Origin: Janthinobacterium sp. 67
GTDB taxonomy: Bacteria; Pseudomonadota; Gammaproteobacteria; Burkholderiales; Burkholderiaceae_D
Direction of reading: 5' to 3'
NCBI RefSeq assembly: GCF_002797895.1
Contig: NZ_PGES01000001.1
Location: 248,001 to 312,000, forward strand
Length of the DNA stretch: 64,000 nucleotides
A program made the translations under genes and the position numbers. Position 1 is the stretch's first letter. The number at the start of each line of letters is the position of its first letter. The notes under the pieces were generated by a model, which searched no databases, had not been told where the DNA came from, and worked only from the letters and a program-made list of their open reading frames with translations. Positions 28,525 to 37,217 of the stretch are shown in pieces.

Positions 28525-28944
28525 TCAATCAAAGACAATCCGCTGCCCCAGCTCGAATTGATTCTCATGGCAATAAAACAGGATAAGCGGCGTGTCCTTC
28601 GAATAGATCATCGCGTCGTCACGTGACGGTACAAAAATATCCGACCAGTTCTCGACCAGGAACACACTGCTGCAGACGAAGCATGCGTCTTCTCCAAACA
28701 CCACCACGACCTGCTGAATTCCTGGCACGCGCTCCCGTAACCAGCTGGTTGCGATGGCCACGTCGTCTCCGAAGGCGAATCGCTCGATGGAATCAACGGT
28801 GTTACTGTTCAAGCCGAGATGCGTCTTCGAGTCATGCAGACCCACCAAATCATAGGCACGGCGAGCATCCGCGGCATCAAGCCAGACGATATCGGCCGAG
28901 TGATGTTTTAGCTCCTCAACCCGCCAATGTGTTTTGTTTATCAT
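28525..28944 (-). CDS. Unknown 139-residue protein
   Basis: 139 aa, GC content lower than its neighbours. Soluble, no signal peptide, mixed alpha/beta, with a hydrophobic strand QQVVVVFGEDACFVCSS in the middle that could be a core strand of a small fold. No family recognised. It lies 40 bp upstream of the GFA-family gene on the same strand and may be cotranscribed. The lower GC and the mixed set of genes around it hint at acquired DNA, but that is weak. Confidence 0.6.
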   Translation of the reverse strand: MINKTHWRVEELKHHSADIVWLDAADARRAYDLVGLHDSKTHLGLNSNTVDSIERFAFGDDVAIATSWLRERVPGIQQVVVVFGEDACFVCSSVFLVENWSDIFVPSRDDAMIYSKDTPLILFYCHENQFELGQRIVFD

Positions 28945-29075
28945 CTTTCAACATCCAAGGTGCCCTGGGCAGCGTTTCTAGGGTAGCATCGTGCCCAGGT
29001 GTGAATACATGCCTTGTCATTTGTTTGTATAGTCAGAATGCAATTATATTGATATTAATAGGGAGATACCCGCTG

Positions 29076-29546
29076 ATGCAAATCGAAGAAAGCATCCACA
29101 TTGCCGTCCCGCCCACGGTCATCGATCAAATCTGGAGCGAGGTCGACCGATGGCATCAGTGGGATCCGGATACCAAGCAAGCCCGGCTCAATGGGCCATT
29201 TGCGGTGGGAACACATGGCCGTATCGTTCCCAGCAAGGGGATGGGCATTCCGATGCTCGTCACGGAGCGCTCGGCGGGCCGCTCGTTCACCGTCGAAGGC
29301 TACATTCCTTTGTTCCGCATCCATTTCGAGCACACGGTGCTTGCCGCAGATGGCGGATCGGAAGTCGTTCACCGCGTGTGGTTCACCGGAGCGCTTGCCT
29401 TTTTGTTCGGGCCAGGCGTCGCCAGGCAAGTCCGGGACGGGCTTCCCAGGACGATGCGCTCGCTCAAGGCCTATGCCGAGAAGCGCAACGAGACTCTCCA
29501 TGACGGTGAGGCGGCGGGGCTGGCGCGGCAGCAGCCTGATAGATAG
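29076..29546 (+). CDS. SRPBCC (START-like) family protein
   Basis: 156 aa from the ATG 9 bp after GGGAG. It begins QIEESIHIAVPPTVIDQIWS and continues with VDRWHQWDPDTKQARLNG, typical of polyketide cyclase/dehydrase-like SRPBCC proteins that bind hydrophobic ligands in a deep pocket. No catalytic residues can be assigned. A 131-bp AT-rich stretch upstream probably holds its promoter. Confidence 0.85.
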   Translation: MQIEESIHIAVPPTVIDQIWSEVDRWHQWDPDTKQARLNGPFAVGTHGRIVPSKGMGIPMLVTERSAGRSFTVEGYIPLFRIHFEHTVLAADGGSEVVHRVWFTGALAFLFGPGVARQVRDGLPRTMRSLKAYAEKRNETLHDGEAAGLARQQPDR

Positions 29547-29692
29547 TTTCCCGTCGTCAATTCCTTGCAAACTGCCGCGTCAAATTAACGTGCCCTTCCT
29601 GTCATGATGGAATACAATTCCTGCGTGGCAGCCAGCTTGCCTGGCAAGGCCGGGCACGGCGTCACGCTTTGACCTCGGAAAGATGTTTGCTT

Positions 29693-30586
29693 ATGACTCT
29701 GCAGTTCCACCTGCCGAATGTACCTTGTGCGCCTTGCGCGCCATGCAGTCGGTCCCAGCCACTCGGTTCCCTGTTTGCCCTGACCCTGTTTTGCCTGATG
29801 CCAGCGGCGTCCGCGATAGCGGCTGCGCCCGCCAGCAGCGGCGTGATGCTGGAAGAGCTGACGAGCACGGAGTTGCGCAGCCGTATCGACCACGGCGCCA
29901 CGACCGTGCTCGTGCCGATAGGCGGCGTCGAGCAGAGCGGGCCGTATATCGCGCTGGGCAAGCACAATGTGCGCGCCGGGCTGCTGGCGCGGCAGATTGC
30001 GCAAAAGCTGGGCAATACCATCGTCGCGCCCGTCGTTTCCTACGTGCCGGAAGGCGCGATTGTTCCGCCGGCCGGCCACATGCGCTTTGCCGGCACCATC
30101 TCGATTCCGCCCGCCGCCTTCGAAGCCGTGCTGGAAGGGGCTGCCGCCAGCCTGCGCCAGCATGGTTTCCGCGACATTATCTTCCTCGGCGACCATGGCG
30201 GCTATCAAAAAAACGAACAGAACGTGGCCAACAAGCTGAACCGCTCATGGGGCAAAGCCGCCACCGGCAAGGACGCGCGCGCTTATGCCTTGCTCGACTA
30301 CTATGACATCACGCAGACGGCGTATATTGCCGAGCTGCAAAAGCGCGGCCACAGCAGCGCCGAGATCGGGCTGCACGCGGGCTTGGCGGACGCGGCCCTG
30401 ATGCTGGCGACGGACCCGTCGCTGGTGCGCAGCGAGGCCATGGCCCATGGCCCCAAGCCTGGCGTCGCGGACGGCGTGCGCGGCGACGCCACGCGGGCCA
30501 CGGCTGAACTGGGCCAGATCGGTATCAAGCTGCAGGTGGACACCTCGGTGGCCGCTATCAGGCAGCTGCTGCAACGTAATAAATAA
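29693..30586 (+). CDS. Creatininase-family protein with altered metal motif, exported
   Basis: 297 aa from the ATG at 29693 (a TTG lies 24 bp upstream). A hydrophobic segment near residues 25-45 looks like a signal or anchor. The core PIGGVEQSGPYIALGKHN stands where creatininases have EQHGPHLPL followed by a Thr-Asp: the first metal His is Ser, the second His is Tyr and the metal Asp is replaced, while GDHGG keeps the later His. It may use different ligands. It shares strand and spacing (57 bp) with the YVTN gene, so a periplasmic pair is likely. Confidence 0.8.
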   Translation: MTLQFHLPNVPCAPCAPCSRSQPLGSLFALTLFCLMPAASAIAAAPASSGVMLEELTSTELRSRIDHGATTVLVPIGGVEQSGPYIALGKHNVRAGLLARQIAQKLGNTIVAPVVSYVPEGAIVPPAGHMRFAGTISIPPAAFEAVLEGAAASLRQHGFRDIIFLGDHGGYQKNEQNVANKLNRSWGKAATGKDARAYALLDYYDITQTAYIAELQKRGHSSAEIGLHAGLADAALMLATDPSLVRSEAMAHGPKPGVADGVRGDATRATAELGQIGIKLQVDTSVAAIRQLLQRNK

Positions 30587-30643
30587 ATCTTCCGCTGGAA
30601 GTGCTGAACTTCCGGCTTTTGCAACGAAACGACGCGAAATCAC

Positions 30644-31915
30644 ATGAAAAAAATGCAACGACGCTCCATCGTCACCTTGTCCGCCCTGGCTGCCGCACTG
30701 GCCGGCCTGGGCGTGGCCAGCCAGGTCATCGGCGCCAGCACGCCGGCCCCAGTTGCCGCCGCGCCGGCCGCCGCCTATTCGCCGCTGCCGGGCATGCCGC
30801 CGCTGGTGGACCCGAAGAACGTGTACGGCAGCATCGCCAGCAGCAATATGAGCGCCGTCGTCAAGGATCACCTGCGCCGCGTGTACGTGCCCAATCTGCG
30901 CTCGAACGACGTGTACGTGATCGACCAGGACAGCCTGAAAGTGGTCGACAAGTTCAAGGTCGGCAGCGGCCCGCAGCACGTCGTGCCGTCGTGGGATTTG
31001 CGCACCCTGTGGGTGGCGAACAATGCCGAGCGCACGGACAAGGGCAGCCTGACGCCGATCGACCCTTTGAGCGGCAAGCCGGGCAAGGAAGTGCCTGTCG
31101 ATGACCCCTACAATATGTATTACACGCCGGACGGCAAGTCGGCCATCGTCGTGGCCGAAGCGCGCCACCGCCTCGATTTCCGCGATCCGAAGACCATGGC
31201 CGTGCAGTATTCGATCGACACGCCCCAGTGCGGCGGCATCAACCATGCGGACTTTTCGAATGACGGCCGCTATGCCATGTTCACCTGCGAATTCGACGGC
31301 ACCATCGCCAAGATCGACCTCGTGGGCCGCAAGGTCGACGGCTACCTGAAATTGCAGATGCCGGCCAAGCGCTTTGCCGAGTCCGGTCCCGTGGGCGGCC
31401 CGGCGAATGAAATCTGCAGCGTCAAGAAAGGCATGCCGCAAGACATACGCATCTCGCCGGACGGCAAGAAATTCTTTATCGCCGACATGGACGCCGACGG
31501 CGTGCACATCGTCGATGGCGCTACCTTGAAGGAAATCGGCTTCATCCAGACGGGCGTGGGCGCGCACGGCCTGTATCCTAGCCGTGATGGCAAGAAATTG
31601 TACGTGGCCAACCGCGGCACGCACCGCATCCACGGCAAGCCGAAAGGCAAGGGCAGCGTGAGCGTGATCGATTTCGCGACGGAAAAAGTCGTGTCGAACT
31701 GGCCGATTCCCGGCGGCGGCAGCCCCGACATGGGCAATGTGTCCGCCGACGGCAAATACCTGTGGCTGTCCGGCCGTTTCGACGACGTGGTCTACCGCAT
31801 CGATACGAACAGCGGCGACGTAGCCAAGGTGAAAGTCGGCCAGGAACCGCACGGCCTGACCGTGTGGCCGCAGCCGGGGCGCTATTCGCTCGGTCATACG
31901 GGCAACCTGCGCTAG
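30644..31915 (+). CDS. YVTN/YncE-like beta-propeller protein, exported
   Basis: 423 aa. The first 30 residues are an export signal (KMQRRSIVTLSALAAALAGL). Repeated units such as RRVYVPNLRSNDVYVID, DGKKFFIADMDADGVHIVD and DGKKLYVANRGTHRIHG are the blades of a YVTN seven-bladed propeller. Such periplasmic proteins bind partners or ligands, and in other bacteria YncE is linked to iron or TonB regulation. Its cotranscription with the creatininase-family gene suggests a joint function, not yet known. Confidence 0.85.
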   Translation: MKKMQRRSIVTLSALAAALAGLGVASQVIGASTPAPVAAAPAAAYSPLPGMPPLVDPKNVYGSIASSNMSAVVKDHLRRVYVPNLRSNDVYVIDQDSLKVVDKFKVGSGPQHVVPSWDLRTLWVANNAERTDKGSLTPIDPLSGKPGKEVPVDDPYNMYYTPDGKSAIVVAEARHRLDFRDPKTMAVQYSIDTPQCGGINHADFSNDGRYAMFTCEFDGTIAKIDLVGRKVDGYLKLQMPAKRFAESGPVGGPANEICSVKKGMPQDIRISPDGKKFFIADMDADGVHIVDGATLKEIGFIQTGVGAHGLYPSRDGKKLYVANRGTHRIHGKPKGKGSVSVIDFATEKVVSNWPIPGGGSPDMGNVSADGKYLWLSGRFDDVVYRIDTNSGDVAKVKVGQEPHGLTVWPQPGRYSLGHTGNLR

Positions 31916-32030
31916 GCAGGGGGCATGGCGTTCCTGGGGGAGCCGCGCCGTATCTGTTGCTGCAATTGCTTAAAATGCAATATTGGCGCATACTGCGTTT
32001 TCTATTCCACTACCTCCAGGGAACGCCATC

Positions 32031-32402
32031 ATGATTCTTGATCACATCGGTTTGACTGTCAGCGATGCACCGGCCAGCAAGGCTTTCTTTGCGGCCGCCC
32101 TGGCGCCCCTGGGCGTCTCGGTGGTAATGGAAGAGCAGGGCTGGGTAGGCATGGGCAAGGATGGCAAGCCCGATTTCTGGTTCGGCGCGGGCGGCACGCC
32201 GCAGGCCGGCATGCATCTGGCCTTCGCGGCGGCCAACCGCGCCCAGGTGGATGCGTTTTACCAGGCCGCGCTGGAAGCGGGCGGCAAGGATAACGGCGCC
32301 CCCGGCATCCGCGCCCTGTATCATCCGAATTACTATGGCGCTTTCGTGCTGGGACCGGACGGTCACAATGTCGAAGCCGTTTGCCACCATCCCGAGCCGT
32401 GA
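32031..32402 (+). CDS. VOC (glyoxalase/bleomycin resistance) family protein
   Basis: 123 aa from the ATG 9 bp after AGGGA. It begins MILDHIGLTVSDAPASKAFF, the VOC beta-alpha-beta start, and ends with YGAFVLGPDGHNVEAVCH, where the His and Glu would be metal ligands. Single VOC module, presumed to be a dimer; substrate unknown. It precedes a DUF2628 gene by 27 bp. Confidence 0.9.
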   Translation: MILDHIGLTVSDAPASKAFFAAALAPLGVSVVMEEQGWVGMGKDGKPDFWFGAGGTPQAGMHLAFAAANRAQVDAFYQAALEAGGKDNGAPGIRALYHPNYYGAFVLGPDGHNVEAVCHHPEP

Positions 32403-32429
32403 GGCCGGACAATACCTGAAGAGAGCAGC

Positions 32430-32765
32430 ATGAAGCACAGCGCCACCCTGTTTGCCGACGATGCCGGCCGCTATGCCTACGTCAAAGCGGGTTTTTCCTG
32501 GCCGGCCCTGTTCCTGGGCTCGTTCTGGGCCGTCGCCAAGCGCCGCTGGTGGCTGTTGCTGCTCATGCTGGCCATGGATGCGTGCCTGTGGTTTGGCAGC
32601 CATCTGGCGACCGAACTGCGCATCGGCCCGATGATGCTGTTGATGGCCGCCGCGGAGATCAGCTATTTGCTGGCGCGTGGCTGGTATGGCAACCGCTGGC
32701 TGGAGGCTTCGCTGCGCAGCCATGGCTACAAGCCCGTCGTGCCGGGCGCGGGCGTCGCTGCTTGA
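32430..32765 (+). CDS. DUF2628-family small membrane protein
   Basis: 111 aa. WPALFLGSFWAVAKRRWWLL is the hallmark of the DUF2628 family, followed by a second membrane segment and the GWYGNRWLEASLRSHGYK tail shared by the family. Inner membrane, function unknown. It probably forms a bicistronic unit with the VOC gene. Confidence 0.85.
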   Translation: MKHSATLFADDAGRYAYVKAGFSWPALFLGSFWAVAKRRWWLLLLMLAMDACLWFGSHLATELRIGPMMLLMAAAEISYLLARGWYGNRWLEASLRSHGYKPVVPGAGVAA

Positions 32766-32855
32766 GCGTGCCTGGCACAGATTTTCCTCCTTGTTACTGA
32801 CGTTTGCCAAGGGCCAGCCGTCCAGCCCACACTTTCTGCGCAGCCTTGCGCACCT

Positions 32856-32869
32856 TTGATCTAGATCAT
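32856..32869. promoter_or_regulatory. FNR/Anr-type box
   Basis: TTGATCTAGATCAT matches the FNR consensus TTGAT-N4-ATCAA except for the last base, and its core TGATCTAGATCA is a perfect palindrome. It lies 177 bp upstream of the phasin start, in a 281-bp gap without genes. If used, it would link phasin expression to low oxygen. Confidence 0.5.
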
Positions 32870-33046
32870 CCCTCACCTGCAGTGCTCACGTAGCCTTGGG
32901 ACTCGCGTTGCAAAGCATCTTCCCCACCAACCGGATATGTTTTTTCGCGTTTCGTGGCCTAGCCCGGCCGTCTGTCTGAACGTTCGACAGCCGGTGGTGC
33001 CGCCATCCGTTTATGTCCACCCAACCGCTATTTAATGAGGAACTCC

Positions 33047-33685
33047 ATGTATCCATATTCCCGTAGTGTTACCCCCGCCGCCAAGAACCACCTGGAAGCG
33101 CAACTGGCTTTCTTCAATGGCCTGTCGAAGTCGCTGTTCCAGTCGGTGCAGCACTTCAGTGACCTGAACATGCAGCTGGCGCAAGGCTTGCTGGAAGAAA
33201 CCACGGTCACCAGCCAGAACCTGTTGACGGTCGAGCGCGCTGAAGATGTGTTCCAGGTGGCTGCCGCCTCGGGCCAGCCAGCCGCCGAGCAACTGCGCAA
33301 ATATCAGCAACAGGTATCGCGCCTGGCGGCCGATACGCAAGTCGAACTGGCCAATGTGGCAGAGCGTCATGTGAATGAAACGAGCCGCACCGCCAAGGCC
33401 CTGGCCGAAGAAGTGGCCCGCACGGCTTCGGAAGAAACGGAGAAAAACGTGCGCAAGCAGCAGGAAGCCATGCAGCGCATCGCCGAACCGTTCCAGGCCT
33501 ATCATCAGAACGGCGCCAACCGCGACCAGCAACGCGGTGCGCAAAGCCGTGACGGTCAAAGCCTGCAAAGCGCCGGCCACCAGGGCAGCCAGCAGTCGGC
33601 AGGCAGCGAAGGCTCGGCCAGCGGCAGCACATCGCAAGCGGGCTCCGCACAAAGCAAGAGCAGCAGCGCCAGCCGCAAGGAGTAA
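33047..33685 (+). CDS. Phasin (polyhydroxyalkanoate granule protein)
   Basis: 212 aa; the start at 33047 has GAGGA 5 bp upstream, whereas the ATG at 33035 is inside that region. The phasin-2 type core (EAQLAFFNGLSKSLFQSVQ and the LNMQLAQGLLEETTVTSQN stretch) is helical and amphipathic. The C-terminal 55 residues are Ser/Gln/Gly-rich and low-complexity. It coats PHA granules and limits their size. No phaC or phaB lies in the window. Confidence 0.9.
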   Translation: MYPYSRSVTPAAKNHLEAQLAFFNGLSKSLFQSVQHFSDLNMQLAQGLLEETTVTSQNLLTVERAEDVFQVAAASGQPAAEQLRKYQQQVSRLAADTQVELANVAERHVNETSRTAKALAEEVARTASEETEKNVRKQQEAMQRIAEPFQAYHQNGANRDQQRGAQSRDGQSLQSAGHQGSQQSAGSEGSASGSTSQAGSAQSKSSSASRKE

Positions 33686-33797
33686 GCGCGAGTTGCTTGC
33701 CGCTGAGTCGCATCGCGCGGGCCGAGCCTTTGGGCCTTGATATGTGGCCAACTATGCGTCGGGCCGGCAAGCATCGTGCGTAGTGATCCGGGCACAG

Positions 33798-33825
33798 CGC
33801 CCGCCCTTCACGGGGCGGGCGTTTT
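33798..33825 (+). terminator. Intrinsic terminator of the phasin gene
   Basis: CGCCCGCCC (33798-33806) and GGGCGGGCG (33813-33821) form a 9-bp stem with loop TTCACG, followed by TTTT. The right arm and loop also encode the last residues and stop (complement of TCA at 33808-33810) of the hydrolase gene on the opposite strand. Confidence 0.8.
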
Positions 33826-34803
33826 GTCGTAGGCGTGCGGCTCGGGCGCCGGCGTGGCCGCGCCAGGCGGGCGGGAGGGCGAGGTCATGCTTGCCGACAA
33901 GGCCGTATCGGACAAGGGCAAGTCGCTCCCGCTGTTGGCGTCGATGAAGATGCTGACGGCGTCCAGGGTGGGCGCCAGCCTGCGCAAGGGGCCGGCCAGC
34001 GAGGCGACCAGGGTGGCGTGGCCCACGTGGTCGAAATAGGTTTCCGTCACGGGCCGGTGCAGCGCCCGCAAGGCTGTGGCCAGGCCGCCCGTGTTGCGTT
34101 GCGGATTGACCAGCTTGTCCTTGCCTGGCAACGGGGCGATCAGCAGGGCGGGCGGGGCGTCGGCCGTCACGTGGTGGATGGGCTGCGAAGCGGCGGGCGT
34201 GTCCGGGTAAAAGAAGACGGGGCGGGTGGTGGTGTTTTCGATGGGCAGGAAATCATAGGGGCCGGCCAGGCCTATCCAGCCCCGCAAGTCCTGCGGACGC
34301 ATGCCGTGGCGCGCCAGCAGGCTGGCATCGAGCGCCAGCATGGCCGCATTGTAGGCGCCGGCGCTATGGCCCATGACGAACAGGCGCGTGGGGTCGCCGC
34401 CATGGCGGCGCGATTCCATCGCGGCCCAGGCCACGGCGCGGGCCGCATCCTGCAAGATCTCGGGGTAGTGCACGTCCGGATACAGCCGGTAGTCGGCGAT
34501 CACGGCCAGGTAGCCGCGCGCCGCCAGCGCGTGGCCGACGAAGGCATAGTCGGCGCGTTCGCCCGTCGTCCAGTTGCCGCCATAAAAGAACACCACGACG
34601 GGCACGGGTCCCGTGCGGATCCTGGGGGCGTACACATCGAGCTTTTGTCGTGGCAGGGGGCCGTAGGCCAGGCCCCGCGTCACTTGCGAGGCGCTGCCGG
34701 ACGACAAGGCATTGATGGCGGTCAAGGGCGAGCAGGCGGCCAGGCCGGCAGCGAGCGGGATGGCCGCCAGCAAGCCGAGCAGGGCAGTGCGCAGGATCGT
34801 CAT
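33808..34803 (-). CDS. Lipoprotein alpha/beta hydrolase
   Basis: 331 aa from the ATG giving MTILRTALLGLLAAIPLAAG followed by LAAC, a lipobox; a longer frame upstream lacks a ribosome site while GGGAG precedes this start. FYGGNW is the HGG-type oxyanion motif and GHSAGAYNA the nucleophile elbow of the esterase/lipase (BD-FAE, carboxylesterase) group. Probably an outer- or inner-membrane-anchored esterase. The C-terminal 30 residues are Pro/Ala-rich and include the codons over the phasin terminator. Confidence 0.9.
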   Translation of the reverse strand: MTILRTALLGLLAAIPLAAGLAACSPLTAINALSSGSASQVTRGLAYGPLPRQKLDVYAPRIRTGPVPVVVFFYGGNWTTGERADYAFVGHALAARGYLAVIADYRLYPDVHYPEILQDAARAVAWAAMESRRHGGDPTRLFVMGHSAGAYNAAMLALDASLLARHGMRPQDLRGWIGLAGPYDFLPIENTTTRPVFFYPDTPAASQPIHHVTADAPPALLIAPLPGKDKLVNPQRNTGGLATALRALHRPVTETYFDHVGHATLVASLAGPLRRLAPTLDAVSIFIDANSGSDLPLSDTALSASMTSPSRPPGAATPAPEPHAYDKTPAP

Positions 34804-34908
34804 GCAAGCTCCCGATGGTGGTGGTTGATGCTTGCAGTGTAGGCCAGGCTGGGCCGGGCGCACATGGGGAAGTTGCTTTCCAGCATAGATAAATGTTGCA
34901 TGCGTCAA

Positions 34909-35799
34909 TCAATCCTGTAACAGCCATTTGCGCGCCGTGGCGATGACGGCGTCCGACAGGGTGCGCGTGAGCGGCGTCTGGATATCCCAGGCATGCCAGG
35001 TCAGGGGCACGTCGAGCGCCTGACCTGCCGCCACGTCGACGAGCCTGCCGGCGGCCAGTGCCGTTTCCGCCTGCAGCAGGGGCACCATGCCATAAGCATA
35101 GCCCGCTTCGATGAAGCGCACGAAGTCGCGCGCCGAACCGAGCACATGGTGCGGATAGCGGCCCGTGTAGCCGAGCCGGTGCTGCAGGTAGCGCTCGTGC
35201 AGCGCATCCTTGCTGCCAAAGGTGATGGCGGGCGCCTGGCTGACGGCTTCCACCGTAAAGCCATGGGGAAACCATTGTTGCGCGAACGGGGGCGAGGCCA
35301 CGCACAGGTAGCGCATGCCGCCCAGCGGCGTGGCCGTGGTGCCGGCCACGAGGTCGTTGGCGCTGGTGACGCAGGCAAACACGCGTCCTTCGCGCAGCTG
35401 GCTCAAGGTATGGTCCTGGTCGTCGAGGCGGATATCGAGCAGGCAGGACGGCGGCGACAGCAGCGGTCCCAGCGCTTCCGGTATCCACGTGGCGGCGCTG
35501 TCGGCGTTGACGGCGATGGCCAGCGCCGGCAATTGCGTGGTGGGGCCGGGCTGGGCATCGAGCGCCGCTTCGAGCAGCTTGACTTGCCGGTAGTGGGCGA
35601 TCAGGCGCTGGCCCGCTTCCGTGGGCAGGGGCGGGTGGCTGCGGATGATCAGCAAGGTGCCTTCCAGGTTTTCCAGGGTGCGGATGCGCTGCGACACGGC
35701 CGGCTGGCTGATCGCCAGCGCTTGCGCCGCCTTTTCAAAACTGCCCAGGCCGATCACGGCGTCGAGGGCGGCCAATCCACGGTAATCGACGACGCGCAT
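34909..35799 (-). CDS. argP: LysR-family regulator ArgP
   Basis: 296 aa. The start MRVVDYRGLAALDAVIGLGS and the SISQPAVSQRIR-like helix-turn-helix are those of ArgP (IciA/LysG). ArgP senses lysine/arginine and activates the exporter gene argO. It is divergent from a LysE/ArgO exporter at 36004, the classical arrangement. The 204-bp intergenic region is AT-rich next to argP, as expected for the regulated promoter. Confidence 0.92.
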   Translation of the reverse strand: MRVVDYRGLAALDAVIGLGSFEKAAQALAISQPAVSQRIRTLENLEGTLLIIRSHPPLPTEAGQRLIAHYRQVKLLEAALDAQPGPTTQLPALAIAVNADSAATWIPEALGPLLSPPSCLLDIRLDDQDHTLSQLREGRVFACVTSANDLVAGTTATPLGGMRYLCVASPPFAQQWFPHGFTVEAVSQAPAITFGSKDALHERYLQHRLGYTGRYPHHVLGSARDFVRFIEAGYAYGMVPLLQAETALAAGRLVDVAAGQALDVPLTWHAWDIQTPLTRTLSDAVIATARKWLLQD

Positions 35800-36003
35800 A
35801 AGTTTCTCTTATATATGGTTAGAATCATTCATTATACTTATATTTACTTTTTCTTTACACTGTTGAAATAGGGTAACAACTCCACTCTGCCGCGCGGTCC
35901 TCCTGGTTCCGCACCACCCTCCACCTACCTCTGATGACTTTGCCTTTGCCGGCAGAGCGTGGGCGACCGTGCGCGTGATGGAAAGCAATGGAAAGGAATC
36001 GAT

Positions 36004-36609
36004 ATGGACAGCGCAATTTTCTTGAAAGGCATGGGGCTCGGGGCGAGCCTGATCGTGGCCATCGGCACGCAAAACGCCTTCCTGCTCAAGCAGGGGCTGA
36101 AGCGCCATTACGTGCTCACCTGCATCCTGGTTTGCCTGGTGTGCGACGCCATCCTGATCACGGCCGGCGTGGCCGGCATGGGCACGTTCATTGCCGACAA
36201 CCCGAATTTCCTGCTGTGGGCCAAGGCCGGCGGCGCCACCTTCCTGATCGCCTACGGCTTGCGCGCGGCCAAGTCCGCCTGGCGCCCCACGGCCTTGACG
36301 GTGTCGGCCGCCAAGGCGCCCGAAGGCTACTGGGCCGTGATCGGCGCGGCACTGGCGTTCAGCCTGCTGAACCCGCACGCCTTCCTCGATACGGTCATCC
36401 TGCTCGGTTCGATCGGCGGCCAGCATGAAGGCGTGGGACGCTTCTACTTCGCCGGCGGCGCCATCATGGCTTCGGCCCTGTGGTTCTTCCTGCTGGGCTT
36501 TGGCGCCCGCTACCTGGCGCCCGTGTTTGCCAAGCCCATGGCCTGGCGCGTGCTCGACGGCATCATCGCCCTCGTCATGTGGGCCATCGCCGCCTCGCTG
36601 TTCCTGTAA
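36004..36609 (+). CDS. argO: LysE/ArgO-family basic amino acid exporter
   Basis: 201 aa, six membrane segments. GASLIVAIGTQNAFLLKQGL and FSLLNPHAFLDTVILLGSIG are the conserved LysE motifs with the NPH of the exporter core. The ATG is 7 bp after AAAGGA. It exports arginine or lysine from the cytoplasm and protects against basic amino acid overload, under ArgP control. Confidence 0.93.
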   Translation: MDSAIFLKGMGLGASLIVAIGTQNAFLLKQGLKRHYVLTCILVCLVCDAILITAGVAGMGTFIADNPNFLLWAKAGGATFLIAYGLRAAKSAWRPTALTVSAAKAPEGYWAVIGAALAFSLLNPHAFLDTVILLGSIGGQHEGVGRFYFAGGAIMASALWFFLLGFGARYLAPVFAKPMAWRVLDGIIALVMWAIAASLFL

Positions 36610-36618
36610 GCGTGACAA

Positions 36619-36641
36619 GCGCCGCAGCCTGCCTGCGGCGC
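36619..36641 (+). terminator. Hairpin after argO
   Basis: GCGCCGCAG (36619-36627) pairs with CTGCGGCGC (36633-36641), loop CCTGC, 9 bp past the argO stop. No T-run follows, so it is a stem-only or Rho-assisted terminator. Confidence 0.5.
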
Positions 36642-36697
36642 GCGGCAATTCCCCGTAAAATAGCCTTCAACTTGACGCTACGTTTTCCAGGAATGCC

Positions 36698-37150
36698 ATG
36701 ACCCAGACCACGCCAGACTCCCTGCACATCGTGTGCCCCCATTGCGACGCCGTCAACCGCTTGCCGGCGGCGCGGCTCGCGGAACAGCCCACTTGCGGCA
36801 AGTGCCAGAAGGATTTATTCACGGGCGAGCCCGTGGACCTGGCCAGCGCCCGTTTCCTCAAGCATATCGAACGCAGCGACATTCCCGTGCTGGTGGACTT
36901 CTGGGCGCCCTGGTGCGGCCCATGCCGCAGCATGGCGCCATTTTATGTCCAGGCCGCCAAGACCCTGGAGCCGGCGTTTCGCGTCGTCAAGGTAAACACG
37001 GAAGCGTCGCCGGACATGGGCAGCCGCTTCAATATCCGCAGCATTCCCACCCTGGCCCTGTTCCGCAGGGGCGTGGAAGTGGCGCGCCAGCCCGGCGCCA
37101 TCGATGCCAATGCCATCGTCACCTGGGCGAGGGATAAAGCCCGTCTTTGA
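36698..37150 (+). CDS. trxC: Thioredoxin 2 (TrxC)
   Basis: 150 aa. The N-terminal zinc ribbon has Cys13/Cys16 (VCPHC) and Cys33/Cys36 (TCGKC), and the thioredoxin fold has active-site WCGPC with Cys73 and Cys76, followed by the cis-Pro in SIPTLALF. A cytoplasmic reductant of disulfides and part of oxidative stress defence (OxyR regulon in E. coli). A short perfect hairpin GAAAACCG/CGGTTTTC lies at 37159-37177. Confidence 0.95.
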   Translation: MTQTTPDSLHIVCPHCDAVNRLPAARLAEQPTCGKCQKDLFTGEPVDLASARFLKHIERSDIPVLVDFWAPWCGPCRSMAPFYVQAAKTLEPAFRVVKVNTEASPDMGSRFNIRSIPTLALFRRGVEVARQPGAIDANAIVTWARDKARL

Positions 37151-37158
37151 GCTGGCAG

Positions 37159-37177
37159 GAAAACCGTGGCGGTTTTC
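37159..37177 (+). terminator. AT-rich hairpin after trxC
   Basis: GAAAACCG and CGGTTTTC are exact complements around TGG. It lies 9 bp past the trxC stop and only 4 bp before the -35 of the next gene. The T-rich second arm could stop trxC transcription. Confidence 0.5.
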
Positions 37178-37180
37178 TAT

Positions 37181-37210
37181 TTGACATTTAATATGGCGCC
37201 ATATTATATT
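37181..37210 (+). promoter_or_regulatory. MarR promoter with operator between -35 and -10
   Basis: TTGACA (37181-37186) and TATATT (37205-37210), 18-bp spacer. The spacer is almost entirely the 18-bp perfect palindrome TAATATGGCGCCATATTA (37189-37206), a plausible MarR site. The expected transcription start falls at or within a base or two of the ATG at 37218, so the message may be leaderless. Confidence 0.75.
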
Positions 37211-37217
37211 GCGCCTT

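Noticed and set aside
28623..29075. Longer start for the SRPBCC protein within the opposite unknown gene
   Set aside because: The extra 151 codons are antisense to the 28525-28944 gene; the ATG at 29076 has a good GGGAG site and the family start.
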